A stretch of DNA of 64,000 bases, taken from positions 28,337,915-28,401,914 of the forward strand of contig NC_081186.1 of assembly GCF_029867415.1 (NCBI RefSeq), read 5' to 3'. How positions within the stretch are numbered: the stretch's first letter is position 1; every line of letters begins with the position of its first letter. The notes beneath the pieces were generated by a model, which saw nothing but the letters and a program-made list of their open reading frames with translations, ran no database searches and had not been told where the DNA came from. Shown in pieces: positions 12,201 through 23,994 of this stretch. The position numbers were made by a program, and so were the translations under genes. The DNA comes from Vicia villosa (lineage: Eukaryota; Streptophyta; Magnoliopsida; Fabales; Fabaceae).

Positions 12201-13647
12201 ACAACATAAACACTGTTGCACCATCTCCGATAGCCTCATTCACCTGTCTAGCTGTCATTTCCCGACCATCAGAACTAACCTCTTCAGGAAAAATCACCGT
12301 CTTCGCAAAACAGTTGATATAAACACGGTTGAATTCCAACCAGTTCATTCCCAGGATTACATCGAGTTGTTTCAACGGAAGGCACACTAAGTCCATCCCG
12401 AATTCTCTACCAAAAATATCAACCGGACAATTCAAGCATGCAGACGAAGTAGTTACTGAACCCGACACAGGAGTGTCAATAACCATACTTCCATTTATGT
12501 CAGATATCTCAAGATTTAACCTCATAGCACAATCCAAAGAAATAAAAGAGTGAGTTGCTCCAGTATCAATAATTGCAACCAAAGGTGTGCCATGAATGAA
12601 ACACGTACCTTTAATCAACCTGTCCTCTGGAGTAGTCTCTGACCCGGTCAAAGCAAAAACCTTTCCTCCCGATTGGTTCTTCTTTGGCTTAGGACAATTA
12701 GGACTGATGTGACCCTCTTCACCACAGTTGTAACAAGTCACAACCCTCTTCTTGCAGTCAGCAGCAATATGACCCACTTGGTCGCACTTGTAACACTTCT
12801 TCTGATCAAGCTTGCACTCATTCCTACGATGTCCCATCTCACCACAATTGTAACATCTGATACGAGCACTAGAATCTCCCCCACTGGGTTTCTTCCAATC
12901 AGCAGGTTTACCTCTACCATATGGCTTACCTCTATCCATATGTTTCTTCCCTTTTCTGTCAACCAACTCGCGAGAGTGGGATGACCTCAGCTTGATGTTA
13001 TCTTCCTCAAAAATCCTGCTACAATCTACCAGATCAACAAACCTCCGGATTCTCTGGTACCTGATACCCTGCTTGATCTCATCACGAAGACCATTCTCAA
13101 ATTTGACACATTTCGAGAACTCACTTGCTTCATCATCATTGTAGTGCACATAGTACCTTGCCAGTTCCACAAACTTGGCCGCATACTCCGGTACTGACAT
13201 ATTGCCTTGCACCAGTGCCAGAAATTCAACTTCCTTTCTTCCCCTGACATCTTCAGGAAAGTACCTCCTCAAAAATTCCCTCCTGAATACAGTCCAGGTA
13301 ATTGCTGTACCACCAGCATCTAGCTCAGCTCTGGTTGACATCCACCAGTCATCAGCCTCCTCAGATAACATATGAGTACCATACCTCACCTTGAGATCCT
13401 CAGCACAGTCAATGACTCTGAAAATCCTCTCGATCACCTTAAGCCATTTCTGAGCACCTTCAGGATTATGCGTGCCCTTGAACAATGGAGGATTGTTCCT
13501 CTGAAAACTGTTCAGTTGTCTGTCAGCACCAATCGCAGCTCCATTGGCATTCCCTCCCAACACACCAGCAATCATGCCCAGAGCCTCAGCGATAGCATCA
13601 TCGTTTCTTCCTCCTCTTCCAGCCATTGTTCTGCTTAACACAAACAA
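9265..13647 (-). CDS. Intact Tekay-type gag-pol polyprotein (1460 aa)
   Basis: A single open frame encodes the particle and replication proteins of the 7294-15678 element. Domains by residue: gag about 60-230; three CCHC zinc knuckles at 265-278, 285-298 and 305-318; aspartic protease DTGATHSFI from 361; reverse transcriptase about 530-750 with FIDD at 684-687; RNase H from YCDAS (about 830) through SDHKSLKY (about 894); integrase zinc domain HPGATKMYH...CLTCQK (about 1053-1088); core D (SMDF, about 1116), D (SDRD, about 1177) and E (TDGQTERT, about 1213); GPF module at 1351; and a short chromodomain-like end from about 1428 to 1460 ([17 protein letters not shown]), which supports Tekay. All catalytic motifs look intact. 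A second in-frame Met seven codons in (MAGRG) is a likely alternative start and resembles the usual gag start of this lineage. Gag and pol are in one frame, as is usual for chromoviruses. Confidence 0.95.
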   Translation of the reverse strand: MFVLSRTMAGRGGRNDDAIAEALGMIAGVLGGNANGAAIGADRQLNSFQRNNPPLFKGTHNPEGAQKWLKVIERIFRVIDCAEDLKVRYGTHMLSEEADDWWMSTRAELDAGGTAITWTVFRREFLRRYFPEDVRGRKEVEFLALVQGNMSVPEYAAKFVELARYYVHYNDDEASEFSKCVKFENGLRDEIKQGIRYQRIRRFVDLVDCSRIFEEDNIKLRSSHSRELVDRKGKKHMDRGKPYGRGKPADWKKPSGGDSSARIRCYNCGEMGHRRNECKLDQKKCYKCDQVGHIAADCKKRVVTCYNCGEEGHISPNCPKPKKNQSGGKVFALTGSETTPEDRLIKGTCFIHGTPLVAIIDTGATHSFISLDCAMRLNLEISDINGSMVIDTPVSGSVTTSSACLNCPVDIFGREFGMDLVCLPLKQLDVILGMNWLEFNRVYINCFAKTVIFPEEVSSDGREMTARQVNEAIGDGATVFMLFALMNVKEKVASSELPVVCEFPEVFPEEVNELPPEREVEFSIDLVPGTSPVSMAPYRMSPSELAELKKQLEELLEKKFIRPSVSPWGAPVLLVKKKEGSMRLCVDYRQLNKVTIKNRYPLPRIDDLMDQLVGACVFSKIDLRSGYHQIRVKDDDIQKTAFRTRYGHYEYSVMPFGVTNAPGVFMEYMNRIFHPYLDKFVVVFIDDILIYSKSEKEHAEHLRTVLELLKEKQLFAKLSKCEFWLEEVSFLGHVISRNGIAVDPTKIEAVSQWEAPKSVSEIRSFLGLAGYYRKFIEGFSKLALPLTKLTRKGQAFIWDAKCEEGFQELKRRLTSAPILIFPNPTESFVVYCDASLMGLGGVLMQNQQVVAYASRQLKVHERNYPTHDLELAAVVFVLKLWRHYLYGSRFEVFSDHKSLKYLFDQKELNMRQRRWLEFLKDYDFGLNYHPGKANVVADALSRKTLHMSMLMVKELDLIEQFRDLSLVCEGTPISVKLGMLKLTSGILEEIREGQKVDVELIDKLTLVNQGKSSEFRVDGNGILRFGDRVCVPDIIELRKRILEEGHRSGLSIHPGATKMYHDLRKLFWWPGMKKEIAEFVYSCLTCQKSKIEHQKPSGLMQPMFIPEWKWDSISMDFVSGLPRTVRNCEAIWVVVDRLTKSAHFIPVRMDYPMEKLAQLYIEKIVSLHGIPSSIVSDRDPRFTSKFWEGLQKALGTKLRLSSAYHPQTDGQTERTIQSLEDLLRACVLEKGGTWDSYLPLIEFTYNNSYHSSIGMAPFEALYGRRCRTPLCWYESGESAVIGPEIVQQTTEKIKMIQEKMKASQSRQKSYHDKRRKTLEFQEGDHVFMRVTPMTGIGRALMSKKLTPRFIGPFQISERVGEVAYRIALPPMLANLHDVFHVSQLRKYISDPSHVIQVDDVQVKDNLTVETLPVRIEDRRLKQLRGKEIALVRVAWGGPAEGNVTWELESQMKDSYPELFT

Positions 13648-13745
13648 TCCAGTCAGGACAAAAGTATCGACAAATAATTCGTATTAGTCGCATACACGGA
13701 AAGACTGACACTGACACTAAGACTCTGGTCACAACGACCGACTAT

Positions 13746-13757
13746 GCTCTGATACCA
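13746..13757 (-). promoter_or_regulatory. Primer binding site for tRNA-iMet
   Basis: The minus strand reads TGGTATCAGAGC, complementary to the 3' end of plant initiator tRNA-Met, four bases inside the 5' LTR. This is typical of chromoviruses. Confidence 0.9.
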
Positions 13758-13761
13758 CTAT

Positions 13762-15678
13762 TGTAACACCCCTCTAATAACCCGCGGCAATTAAACAATT
13801 ATTAATCAGAGTAAACATGTAGAGAGGCATCACAATTACATAAATTAATAAATAATACACACGTTCGGCACCTGTCATGCATTTACTGAAAAACACCTGA
13901 GATCATAACTCATTAATCAATTTCATGTTTTACACAGCGGAAATACTTCATCAAGTCAAACATCCATCATCAATGTATAAGACTTAAAATAACAAAACAA
14001 ATAGAGTTATAATCAAACTCCAAAACAAACGTGTTCCCAGTGTTACATCTACCAGAGCATGACACCGACACTATAACTAAAAACCGACTTATGAGCTAAT
14101 CCTCACCAAGTCGCGCCGCTATCCTCAATCTGAAAATGACAACAAGTAAGGGTGAGTCTCATCACAGTTAACCAATGTTATTGCATCATAAATAATAACA
14201 TATCATAGTGATATCATTCACCAACTGTTTCATATTCAGACAAATCATCATTCACACATCCACAGATAAACAGGCAAGTCATCTTAAAACATACACCATC
14301 ATGTTATAAACAAATCATGCACATGTATGAAACTGACACTATGCATGTGGTACCAAACATCACCAGTGGACATCATCCACCGACCGATCTATCATCATCC
14401 AGATACGGCCCTGCCAGCACAGATTCCACACAATGGGAATCTTGCCCTTCACTGCATCCTCTCATCTTTAGGATACAACCCTCAACTATGATTATGAATG
14501 CATGCAACACATATATATATAACATACCAACATCATCATCTCACTATGAGTAGCATCATCTTTACTCATACAACATCATACATCATCATCATCAAGTATG
14601 CCCAAATATACGTACAATTGCATCATTCAAATAAAATCATATATCAATCAATCATACGATTTATCTCATCTTAATCGTCATAAATTAGATCTCATTTCAA
14701 CAGATCAGCATTTCAAGAGTTACTCATCACTGAATTCTTAAAAATCACAAAACAGCAAAACTCTGCAAGTCACGCTGGCCATACGCGTACCATACGCGTA
14801 CCAGCAGAGTCAGAATTTCACAAAACACACACACCATACGCGTATCATACGCGTACGGGCAGAAGCACAATTTCAGACAAAACATACACACCATACGCGT
14901 ATCATACGCGTATGGACAGAACTCTATTTCCACACAAAACAACATCATACGCGTATCATACGCGTACCAACAGAAGGGCACATTCTGATGCACCATGGGG
15001 AGCGTACCATACGCGTACCACACCCCCCCATACGCGTATCATACGCAAACGGGCAGCAGTTCACAGAAACCTGCAACTTACCCATTCGTCTTCCTCGCGA
15101 ATCCACCTTCACAGTCTGCGATTTGGGTCTAAAAACCAGAAAATTCATCTCATAACAGCATACGAATTCACCCAGAAACTACAGTATATGATCCAATAAT
15201 CAATTTCGTTCATTATACTCTAGATCTACTCAGTTATTAGGGATTTATCAGTCCAAAATTTCAATCCAAAAGATGAACACAACACAGAACATGGAAACCA
15301 TTGATCAAAACAATACTACCAATCTATACTATTACTTATAACACGATAATAGAGATTAAATGGAGAGTCTCCCCTTACCTTAGACAATTGTTCTTGATCC
15401 TTGGTCTCTCCCTCTACAGTTCTCCTTCTCGTTCTTCGTGTTCTCAACCCTCTGTTCTTTCACGTTCTTCCTTTCTTCTAAAAATCCAATTGTTTTATGA
15501 AAAATAATAATAATTTAGTAAAAGGATTATAAAATCACCCTCCCCCTTTTACTATTTACTCATATGGCCCAAATACCATAAACCATTATTTATTCATTAT
15601 TTTCACAAAATCTTTATAATTCTAATTATTAATTTAATATTCCAATTAAATTAATATTAAAATTATACGGGTGTTACA
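13762..15678 (-). repeat. 5' LTR of the complete Tekay element
   Basis: It is nearly identical to 7294-9222. It is 12 bp shorter overall, mostly because one palindrome unit is missing near 15030 and a TA run is 2 bp shorter. As the 5' LTR it holds the promoter that would drive the gag-pol mRNA on the minus strand. Confidence 0.95.
14779..15046. repeat. Palindrome-doublet array in the 5' LTR (ACGCGT core)
   Basis: This is the counterpart of 8313-8592, with the same paired ATACGCGTAT-type palindromes at about 56-bp spacing. It has one unit fewer at its right end (about 15030), so the array has changed copy number since this element inserted. Confidence 0.85.
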
Positions 15679-16250
15679 GAAGCAATAATGAGGAACAAGA
15701 TCATTCAGAAGAACAAGCAATATCAAGGCCTACATACAATAGTTTCAATCAGAAAGTACATCAGAAGCTGCAAGAAGATGAGCAAGAAAGATCATTACAA
15801 GAAGCTGTGCAAACAATGAAGATCATGCAAGTATAGAGATCAGAAGTTCCGAAGCTACAAGTTCTGAAGACTACGATACAGTGACATATAACATACAAAC
15901 ATTAGTAGAAGTCACGACCAATGAAGAATCTACAGCTCATAATATAAATTAAGTAAAATATAAAGAGCTTAGAATATAAGGGAGAGCCGTTAGAAACATC
16001 ATCATAAGTAAAACGGTTGTAACATTAAATGGATCAACTCCCAAGGACAAAAGAAGAAGCAAGCCACATGCAGTGCGTTAGAAAAATAAGCTTAACCAAA
16101 GAAGCACGCCATCAACTGAAATCATCATGTTGAGGATAAGATTCTGCCAAGAACAACACTTGTCATTAAAGGATCATACGAGACAGAGCTTTCAAAGCGA
16201 CATTCAAACAAGTCTTAACGGCTAGATTCCAACTGTAACATACCAAGCTC

Positions 16251-16258
16251 TATAAATA
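16251..16258 (+). promoter_or_regulatory. TATA box of the copia-type solo LTR
   Basis: TATAAATA lies in the context CTCTATAAATAGACC, about 840 bp into the LTR once the nested element is removed. The AT-rich element followed by a purine- and C-rich leader is typical of LTR promoters. Confidence 0.55.
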
Positions 16259-18699
16259 GACCAAAGCTTCAGACTTGAATTTATGCGTTCTAATATGTAT
16301 CTGAGTATGCATCTAGAATGAGCATCAGAGTATGTATCCAGGATACATCTACAGAGTGAAGATCAAGAAGTAATTCAGAAGATAATCCAATAGATGAGAA
16401 TCTAATCATGAAGATATGAAAGAAGAAATCTTGAAGACATGTATCAGAAGTTACGCAAGAGGCAACATACATAAAATGTATGATGGAACAAAACATTATT
16501 AACACCAGCCTCCCAGAAGAAGAGCTCTAGAGAAGACAGACAGTTCCTGCTAAATGAGCAGTATGCGTCACAAGAGAACTGAGCAGTACACTTACTAAAG
16601 ATGCATCAAAAGTTGATGATGAAGACAGAATCAAAGGATATAAGAGCTACTGCTCCTTATGTGATTCTGAGAAAAGAAGATGAAGATATTTCTGAAGAAG
16701 CCATTAATTCCTCGTGCAAATGCTCAACATATGCTTAATCAAAATTAAAGGAGATGGTCTTACAAGAAGGAGTGATTGCTCCAAAACTTCAACCTCCATA
16801 TTTAAGGAAAGAATTAAAGAAGCATATTTACATAAGAGTTTTTGCTCTTAAACTGATTAAAGAAGAACGAAGATGAAGATCAGATTGAAGAAGCAATCAT
16901 AAGAAAGGAGCAAATATTCTAATTCTGCTTATCAATCAGTAAAACGAATATCTCATCTAGAAGCTGAAGACAAGAAGACTGCAAAACATATGTTTCTGTA
17001 ATCAAAATGTAACACATAGAGTTGTTGCTCGTAGTGTGTTATATCTTAAATTATGAACTTAGAATAGGAGACAATCTGCTTAACTAAGAAGCACAAATGT
17101 AATCTCCAGAAGATAAATGAACTTTATATCCTGCTAGGATCACTGAACGGGTCATTGTCCAGATGGTTAGTCACAACAGTTGGTTGTGCAGGTTGTGAGT
17201 CACGACGGAGGATCGTGCAGGTGTAATCATGATTTGGTTATAATGGATTAAGACCTCTATTGAGAGGCAAATCACCTGAAGAAGGTGGAATGGAGGTAGC
17301 CTTAGTTAGAAGGTGAACCACGATAAAAATGAATGTGTCTTTTACTTTCTGCACATATCATTTTAACTTAGAACATTCACTCAAAAGCTCCTCAGAACTG
17401 TATTGAGAAAGTCAGAAGTTCTGATGACAAACAGAAGTTGAAATGAACATCTAATTGGTTATGCAGTTCTACTTCTTCATGCTTCTGCAACACCATAGCA
17501 TAATCCAATAGATGATTAAGTGAAAGAAAAGACGTTAAGGAAAAGAAAGGGAATTTTAATTGATAAAGAACACAATTCAATCCCCCCTTTCTTGTGTTTT
17601 TCTCCACCTTCACCTATCACTTGAAATTCTCATTTTTCCAATCTTTGCATTTTTCTAGTGATTTTGAGTTCCACAAGTTCTGGGTGTCAACCAAGGTTTC
17701 AAACAACTTCTAAGTACCATTTACAAGCTATCTACCATCTCAATATCCTCCCAAAACCCCTCTAATTAAAAATCACCATTTTCACTCCATTAAAGGTCCA
17801 TTTTAGGTTTCAACTTGCCAAAATCCAAACCAAACACAAACCTACCAAATGAATCTTTCAAACAGCTTCTAGTTATGATATAGAAGCTATACAAAACCCC
17901 CAAAGACTTACCAAACTCCCCAAACAGAAAATCACTCTTCAACCTCCATTAAAGAGTGACCTTGAACCAAAAGTTTGAATTTTACATTTTGCTCGTGCAT
18001 TTTGAGGCTTTTCATTTTAGATACATTCTATATCACATATAGAAGCTATCTAGACATTTAATCCATATCTGTAACACCTAGAACATTGAGTTTTAAGCAT
18101 AAATTTTATTGTTTGTAGGTGAAATCGAGTTGGAGGAACCAGAGGTGGTCAATCCATTCTAAGTGCCCAAAAAGCTTCCTTGGAGGTCATTGAAGCTATT
18201 CAGATCAAGAGAGCCCTTCTGTAACACCTCCAGGCACGAATTGGAACCCCATTTTCATAGGTAAGAACTCAAACTCGAGCTTCTTTATTCAAGCATCAAT
18301 TGTTGCAGTTCTTGTTATCATTCAATTCGGAATCATGTAAGGAATGATAACCCTAAGGTTTTAAGGATTAATTGCTTGATTACAGAGTTTAATTTTAAAT
18401 TTAATTTTTAGGGTACATAATGATTTTCCAGAAATTCATAAGTTTGAGTCTAATTTAATCATTGTTAATTATGTGGTTGCATTCGTGTTGAAAAATGGAT
18501 CAAGATGCACTTTCGTTTTGTTAAAAATGATTTAGATTTGATGATGTTTGAAAATCAGCCATGGTTGAGTTGTTGTTGTTCTTCACGAAGAAGATGAAGT
18601 GGGTTGGAGGGAAATTTGAATTTTTGGTGTTTGTTTAAAATATAATGAATTGAATTTGTTTTAGTAACGACTACATCGTTACAGCATAATAGGTTACCA

Positions 18700-18759
18700 G
18701 CGCGCCCTTAGTTCCCTCATGCCAATGGTCTGGGGTTCGAATCCCCGTCGCCCCAGACC
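18700..18759 (+). other. tRNA-like module 1 in Ogre-type LTR (B-box GGTTCGAATCC)
   Basis: A canonical B-box GGTTCGAATCC at 18734-18744 sits in a T-arm-like hairpin (GGGG TTCGAAT CCCC) and is followed by a T-rich run (about 18759-18777). The upstream part, GCGCGCCCTTAGTTCC, is only a weak A-box match. A second tRNA-like module starts about 75 bp downstream. The LTR at 36389-50550 has the same pair in the same order and spacing. It is not a normal tRNA gene because the acceptor and anticodon arms do not form convincingly. Confidence 0.6.
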
Positions 18760-18833
18760 TTTTGCCTTTTATTTTTTAACACATTTAACACTTGTTTTGT
18801 GTTATAGTGAAATGGAATCATGTTAAAGTCACA

Positions 18834-18890
18834 CCGCGCGCGTTGGTTGAGTGGTGAGGTCAGTGGCGTGGGTTCAAGTCCTATGGCTAA
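18834..18890 (+). other. tRNA-like module 2 in Ogre-type LTR
   Basis: The A-box-like TGGTTGAGTGG lies at 18844-18854 and the B-box GGTTCAAGTCC at 18871-18881, a short spacing. A long T run follows at about 18902. It corresponds to the second module of the LTR at 36389-50550 and the single module at 55892-55964, all with the GTGGGTTCAA version of the B-box. Confidence 0.6.
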
Positions 18891-20456
18891 TAAAATCTTA
18901 ATTTTTTTTATCACTTGTTTATTACTTTCCATTAAACTTCAAAAAATCCAAACAAATTGAAAAATTAATCTTTTTAGCTTGTTATTTTGTGTGTGTTTTA
19001 TTTATGTTGCCTATTTTAATGTCATCAATTAAAAACCCAAAAATATTTATTATTTTGTCATTTAAAAATTAATGAAAAACATGTCTTTTTATATAAAAAA
19101 ATCAACTAAAAAATCAACTTCTTTTGAATATTTTATTCAAAGAGACTTAGTATATTTTTGTATATATATGTTTAGGGTTAGGAATTAATTTCATTGACTT
19201 TCCCATGTAACCTTGGACCAATCCTCTTTTAGGATTTGGTATTTAATCATTAAAATTAATTAGGTTTAGGTGTTTCTTTCAAAACCCTAATTTCAACCCT
19301 AATTCAAAAAACCCTAGTTTTAAAACCCTAACCCAAAAACATGTTGATCTTTGTTATCCATGAACTTGTTATCTTGTACATACTTGTTGATTTTAATCCC
19401 TGCTTTTGTACTTATATGTTTATCTTAACCATTATATTTTATACATATACTTGTTGATTTTCTATCCATGTGTTTTGTACTTGTTATTATCATACATTGT
19501 TTATCTAACCATTGTGCATAAGTTAAACATTCATCATTCATCATTCATTCACATATGAATCAATCCAAAGGTATAAACTTCTTTGTTTATCATAACTGAT
19601 TTTTACTTGTTTGTCTTTTGTGACACATGTTATCACACACACACTTAAGGTATCCATTGATTACTTAAAGTTGTTTTTGTTGAAAAATCTAAAGGAATGG
19701 GAATGGTATTGACTAAAATTGTCAAGGTACTGAAACTCCTTTCCAAAACTCTTTATCTTTGTGTCAAGTATTGTTAAAGCTTTTCCCTTATCTTTATGGT
19801 TTTGTATTGTTAAAGCTCAACCAAACCCTTTTGTTTTTTAAACCTTGGTGCTAAGAGGAGAATTATTCCCGGTGAAACTACTTTTAGTCCATTGACCTTT
19901 GTATTTTTAAAGCTAGGTCTCTTTGTTTTAAAACCTTGGTGTTAAGAGAAGAATTATTCCCGGTGAAACTTCTCCTAACCCATTGACCTTGTATTGTTAA
20001 AGTTTAGTCCCTTTTTATTTTAAAATTGTTAAGTATTGTTAAAGCTTAACCCTTTTAAAACTTGTTAAGTATTTTAAAGTTTAACACTCTTTTAAAAACC
20101 TGTAAGTATTTTAAAGCTCACACACAAAAAGATTTTGGCCACTTTTCCCCTTTTATATTTCTTTTAAGAGGAACTACAAAAGCTCTGACTTCCCTTTTCT
20201 TTAAAAGGGGTATGTAGGCCTAAGATGCGATGTCTTATCGAGCTCACTTTCAAAAACTTCTTTTCCCATCCCCTCCCTCGATTTTAAAACATTTTCACAT
20301 ATGCTTTTCAAAAATGTAAAAACCAAAAACAATAACATTTTCAAAGAGGTTCCCATGGAGTACCATGGATATGAGGGGTGCTTAAAACCTTCCCCTTGTA
20401 TAACAAACCCCCTCACCCAAATCTCTGATAAGTTTATTAGTTTTGGTGAGTTATAA

Positions 20457-21459
20457 ATTGTTTTAGTGAGTTATACATTGTGTGCATGTATTATTAAATG
20501 TTACAATGTAATAATATGGTGATGATATGTTGTGATATTGATGTGGAATTGATATGATGTTAAGTGTGATTACGTATATTTGATTGTTGAATAATGCTGA
20601 ACATGAACATACTAAATTCAGTGATGTGGTGTTGAGATGATTTGTTCATCGTAATCGGTGATGATGGTAAGTATGTTAGATGTTTTTTCATGCATTCATA
20701 ATCATTTGGTGACTGAATTCAGTGATGTTTTGGATCAGTGGATGGCATAATTCCCATTGTGCGGAATTAGTGCTGGCAGGGCCGTATCTCGGTGATATTT
20801 AGATCGGTCTGATGGGTTAATCCCATGACGAATTGATACCCAAATGCATAGTGTCAGTGCATTGCAATTATATTGTTATAACATGATTGGAAGATTTCCA
20901 ATGTTATTTCATGGTGATGTAGTTGATTGTATTTTATGTCGATTGGTGATTTTTTTTTAATATCTAACTACATTGCAATTGGGTGAATAATGTGCTGATG
21001 ATGTTTTGTAGTTATGAACTTATAATATAGTTTAGATGTGAAATGTCTCACCCTTATTGTTGACATTTATCAGATTGAGGAGTAGCGGTTTTTGGCTTTG
21101 GTGAGGATTGCTTATAGGCTAGTCCGTCTAGTTGTATCGTCGATGTCATGCTCTGATTTGTAACACTGGGGAACGCTTGTTTTTAGAGTTGATGGTTATA
21201 CTTTCAGTTTAATTGGTTTTGTTGGATTATGTTTATTTGGTTTATGAACCGGTGATTGGTGTTTCTAATTGATAATCATGCTATTCAGTTTTTAAATTAA
21301 TTCCGCTATGTTGAACATGGATTATTAAAAATGGCATTTCGTTCCTTGTGACGCATGACAATCGATACGATATGTGGTTTATTTTAATTGTGACATCCTT
21401 GTTCCATGTTTACTCTGAATTATTTAATATATTCCACGGGGTTTTAGAAGGGTGTTACA
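20457..21459 (+). repeat. 3' LTR of decayed Tekay element, second part
   Basis: It continues the LTR interrupted at 5490. It carries the mirror (sense) of the blocks seen in the minus-strand LTRs: CAGGGCCGTATC (about 20780), the AACACTGGGGAACG region (about 21160) and the terminal GTTTTAGAAGGGTGTTACA. Together with 4659-5490 it makes one full-length LTR. Confidence 0.7.
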
Positions 21460-22046
21460 TTTCACACTTACTTTAGTCAAAGGCTGACCTGCCTCAGATC
21501 TCTCCCCTACTTTTGGTTTCATGAACATCTGCAAACTGTTTTTATCAAATGATGCCCTAGGGTTACTTGTTTCATTAGTTTCCTTTTCCTTGAATCCCTG
21601 TTTTAAACACCGAGCAGTGATCAAACAGGGGAAGTACAACATTCCATATTTCCTTTTAGCACAACCTTGAATCTCTGGCACAATGATTTTGCCTACATTC
21701 ACATCACAGCCAGCAGTGATGCAATGCAAAAGGGCGAACCTTTGCTTGTTCACAGTTTCATTATGCGTAGTTGGCTTGAGTGAATGTTTGATGAACTGAT
21801 ATCAAGCCTTGGCGTCTGGTATCAAATCCATCCTCTTGACAGACTTTTCTCCACCATTATCTACCCAAGTAGTGTCCTTGTTTCACAATGACTGCATGTA
21901 AACCTCATACTCCAAGTCATTAGCTTTCATCAAAATCTCTTCATATTGGTCATCACCCTTCTTCAATCCATACATCATGTTAACCGTCCCTTCAGAGTAA
22001 GACACACAAACTCCTCTCACCATGACTCCTGCTTTCTTACTGCTAG
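21460..22046 (-). pseudogene. Fragment of a 'putative plant transposon protein' (Transposase_32-type) gene
   Basis: The minus strand encodes, in two frames, a peptide wording known from many legume and other plant repeat proteins: VRGVCVSYSEGTVN, then after a gap RFALLHCITAGCDVNVGKI and MLYFPCLITARCL, and a FDKNSLQMFMKPKVG end. From memory this matches the family annotated as putative plant transposon protein (PF20167); its function is unknown. At least one frameshift and an internal stop (about 21800-21883) break it. It is caught between the end of the decayed Tekay LTR (21459) and the start of another Tekay-like LTR (22047), so both flanks are lost. The family assignment is from recall and needs a profile search. 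Confidence 0.6.
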
Positions 22047-23870
22047 TGTAACACCTTTCTAAATCCCGCGGAAAATATAACATAAATAAGAGTAAGATCA
22101 TGCTTATTAATTCAAGGGTGTCCCACATAATTCAGAAAACATAAACATATGCCGTGCTCAATAACACTTTAAATATAATTCATGTTTCCATAACTCCAAC
22201 ACATACACTTTCGCAGTGGATTCATATTCTATCAAACAAAACATATTATTGTCTCATAATAATTTCACTTAATTAAAAACTTAGGCATAATGGCCAAGCA
22301 TCACATAATTTTATTAAAATAACAGAATAGAAATAAATACAAGGTATCCTTCAAAACATCAATCAATAACGTTCCCCAGTGTTACATAATTAGAGCACGA
22401 CTCAAAACCCAAAAATACTAAACTAATAAATTAAGGAATAACTCTCCTACTAATCCTTGTGAGAAGCACTGCTACCTTCAGTACTTGAGCGATACCGTAT
22501 AAAACATCATTCCAACAAAAGGGTGAGAATTCACATCATTATAGAAATATATAATAATAAGTAACGTGTTACAAACATTTACCAATCGAATTCATCACAC
22601 TTCACATATTCGTGTGTTCAACATATTTCAATACACCTCATACATCCACATATACCACATTGCTCAAGGATTCAAAATACCAAAGATAATCAATCACAAT
22701 TATCACAATGTAGCAATCAATTCAATTATCACATTTTGCACACCAAAGAAACTCACTTCCTTCAACCAAAACTCACACTTAGAAGGTTTCGCATACAACT
22801 CACGTCTCCGAACCATTCAAGAAGTCTCATTTCTTTCCTAGTCACTCCTCCATTAGGTTCATGAGAAATGGTGAGCGACTATCCTCAAGATATAATGTCG
22901 AACACTTTACACACCATCAAGCTGGCAAGACAAGTCTATCCCGTCCAATACGATCCTGTCTACTATCAACAAGGGATTAAGGGTGATCAGTTCCTCAATT
23001 TGTCAATAGGTAGTCAAAAATCGTGATGGGGTATAAACCATCATTATCAAGCTATCATAGCGTCCCTTTAGAACTTTTACTCAAATTCACCTAAAGCACC
23101 ATAGTCTAACAATCTCATTTCAATCACAATCTCGGTAATACCATTTTTCCATCGGGTTGGTGATAGAAACTCTCCAAGTTCTCCCTGAAACATGTCAATA
23201 CCTTGACATCACAAACATGATTCCAACAACATAATTTAAAGCAACTCATCACTCTATCTCTACTTAAGACGTTAACATCACACACAATGGTAACTCAACA
23301 CTGGCAAATTCACGATTAGCATACATTGATGAAAACATCACCACCATCTGAGCTTCATCTTCTAAGAGTTATCCTACTTGCTTAGCAAATATCCTCAGAA
23401 AACATCAGGAATTGCACACCACTTGTATATCACTAGCAGTCACATTGCTCTTTATCCTCTAAAAAGCAACCTTTAACAATACTTGACCGCTATGCAAAAT
23501 CTTGAATCCGTACTTTATTAGAAATCCTATAACAACGCATCCTTACTAACATTTACACTCATGTAAATCACGACAAATTGCACCAACTGTTCACACCTGA
23601 ACCATCACAAAGAAGCACAAGCTTCTCCCCTACTTACTTTAATCTCACTCATGCCAACAAGTGATTAGAAAAGCAAGAAAGCACAAACATTGTTTCACAC
23701 ACAAGCCGTGTACTAAGGAACAACACATCGAGAGTATTCAACTATCATTCCACACTAAATCAATAAGTTGGCCGGACGGACCGACTTGCTCTGATACTAC
23801 TAATGTAACACCCTTATAAACCCCTCTGAATGAAAATCCTTGGTTCTTATTATCATCATCCTACGCCTTC
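22047..23870 (-). mobile_element. Heavily deleted Tekay-like element
   Basis: A minus-oriented LTR starts (plus view) TGTAACACCTTTC at 22047 and contains the family block AACGTTCCCCAGTGTTACA (about 22371). At about 22740 it passes abruptly into a short pol relic whose minus strand reads SKCEFWLKEVSFFG, the RT region just after the catalytic site. About 1 kb of unrecognised internal sequence follows, then a degenerate tRNA-iMet primer site (23788-23799) and a second LTR start, TGTAACACCC, at 23804. The right LTR is cut short by about 23870, where Helitron-like sequence begins. Most of the 3' LTR and of gag-pol is deleted. Confidence 0.65.
23788..23799 (-). promoter_or_regulatory. Degenerate tRNA-iMet primer binding site
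   Basis: The minus strand reads TAGTATCAGAGC, one base from the canonical TGGTATCAGAGC. It lies four bases inside the LTR start at 23804, the same spacing as in the intact Tekay element. Confidence 0.7.
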
Positions 23871-23994
23871 TAGCCATTGCTGCAGTATAATAAATAATTG
23901 CAATGAATCAATGTAAAAATAATTAAATCTTATATTCGAAAAAAATATTATTAGGAAATGTCAGCTGTTAAATTTTATATTGTAAACAGGGGCA

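Larger units (their letters stand above)
7294..15678 (-). mobile_element. Complete, young Tekay (chromovirus) Ty3/gypsy retrotransposon
   Basis: The element is 8385 bp with LTRs of 1929 bp (7294-9222) and 1917 bp (13762-15678), ends TGTAACACCC...GGGTGTTACA, and a perfect 5-bp target duplication GAAGC (7289-7293 and 15679-15683). A tRNA-iMet primer site, a polypurine tract and one open 1460-codon gag-pol frame are all present. The two LTRs differ by only a handful of substitutions plus two small indels by eye, so the insertion is recent. It looks potentially autonomous. It is the youngest visible layer of the nest here. Confidence 0.95.
7025..17612 (+). mobile_element. Solo LTR of a copia-type (SIRE-like) element, split by a nested insertion
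   Basis: It begins TGTTAGAACAAG at 7025 and ends CACCTTCA at 17612, giving TG...CA ends. The 5-bp target duplication CCTAT occurs at 7020-7024 and 17613-17617. Removing the nested 7294-15678 element and its duplicated GAAGC leaves about 2.2 kb with no coding region, no second LTR copy and no primer site, so I read it as a solo LTR. A TATA box is at 16251. The TGTTAGAACAAG start and the CCCCCCTTTCTTGTG stretch near its end resemble SIRE/Maximus LTRs from memory. A short non-autonomous element without LTR pairs is a less likely alternative. Confidence 0.75.
5491..20456 (+). mobile_element. Ogre-type LTR (about 4.4 kb net), interrupted by nested insertions
   Basis: It starts TGTTGCACCCC like the fragment at 52462 and shares long stretches with the LTRs at 36389-50550 (minus) and 53172 onward (plus): the repeated GTTGACTTTT and ATCAAGGAAATTC blocks, a TATA box at 6966, two tRNA-like modules (about 18.7-18.9 kb), the ATTATTCCCGGTGAAAC repeats (about 19.87 and 19.96 kb) and the CTTAAAACCTTCCC end block at about 20.38 kb. 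Sequence 7025-17617 is a nested solo LTR plus its duplicated target. The right end is approximate: ATTGT, which precedes the start, recurs at 20457 and 20477, but the expected CA terminus is clear at neither. The last few hundred bases present in the 36389-50550 copy are absent. The insert split a Tekay LTR. Confidence 0.7.
1028..21459 (+). mobile_element. Decayed, 5'-truncated Tekay-type Ty3/gypsy element with a split 3' LTR
   Basis: It starts inside gag at the junction with copia sequence and carries a broken gag-pol (to about 4617), a polypurine tract and a 3' LTR beginning TGTAACACACC at 4659. The LTR is interrupted at about 5490 by an Ogre-type LTR with further nested insertions, and resumes at about 20457, ending GGGTGTTACA at 21459. 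Joining the two LTR pieces gives about 1.8 kb, the size of the 1.9-kb LTRs of the intact relative at 7294-15678. No 5' LTR, primer site or target duplication can be seen because the 5' end is lost. Confidence 0.85.

Noticed and set aside
18700..18890. Functional nuclear tRNA genes
   Set aside because: B-boxes are canonical, but acceptor stems do not pair and anticodon arms are not convincing. Called tRNA-like only.
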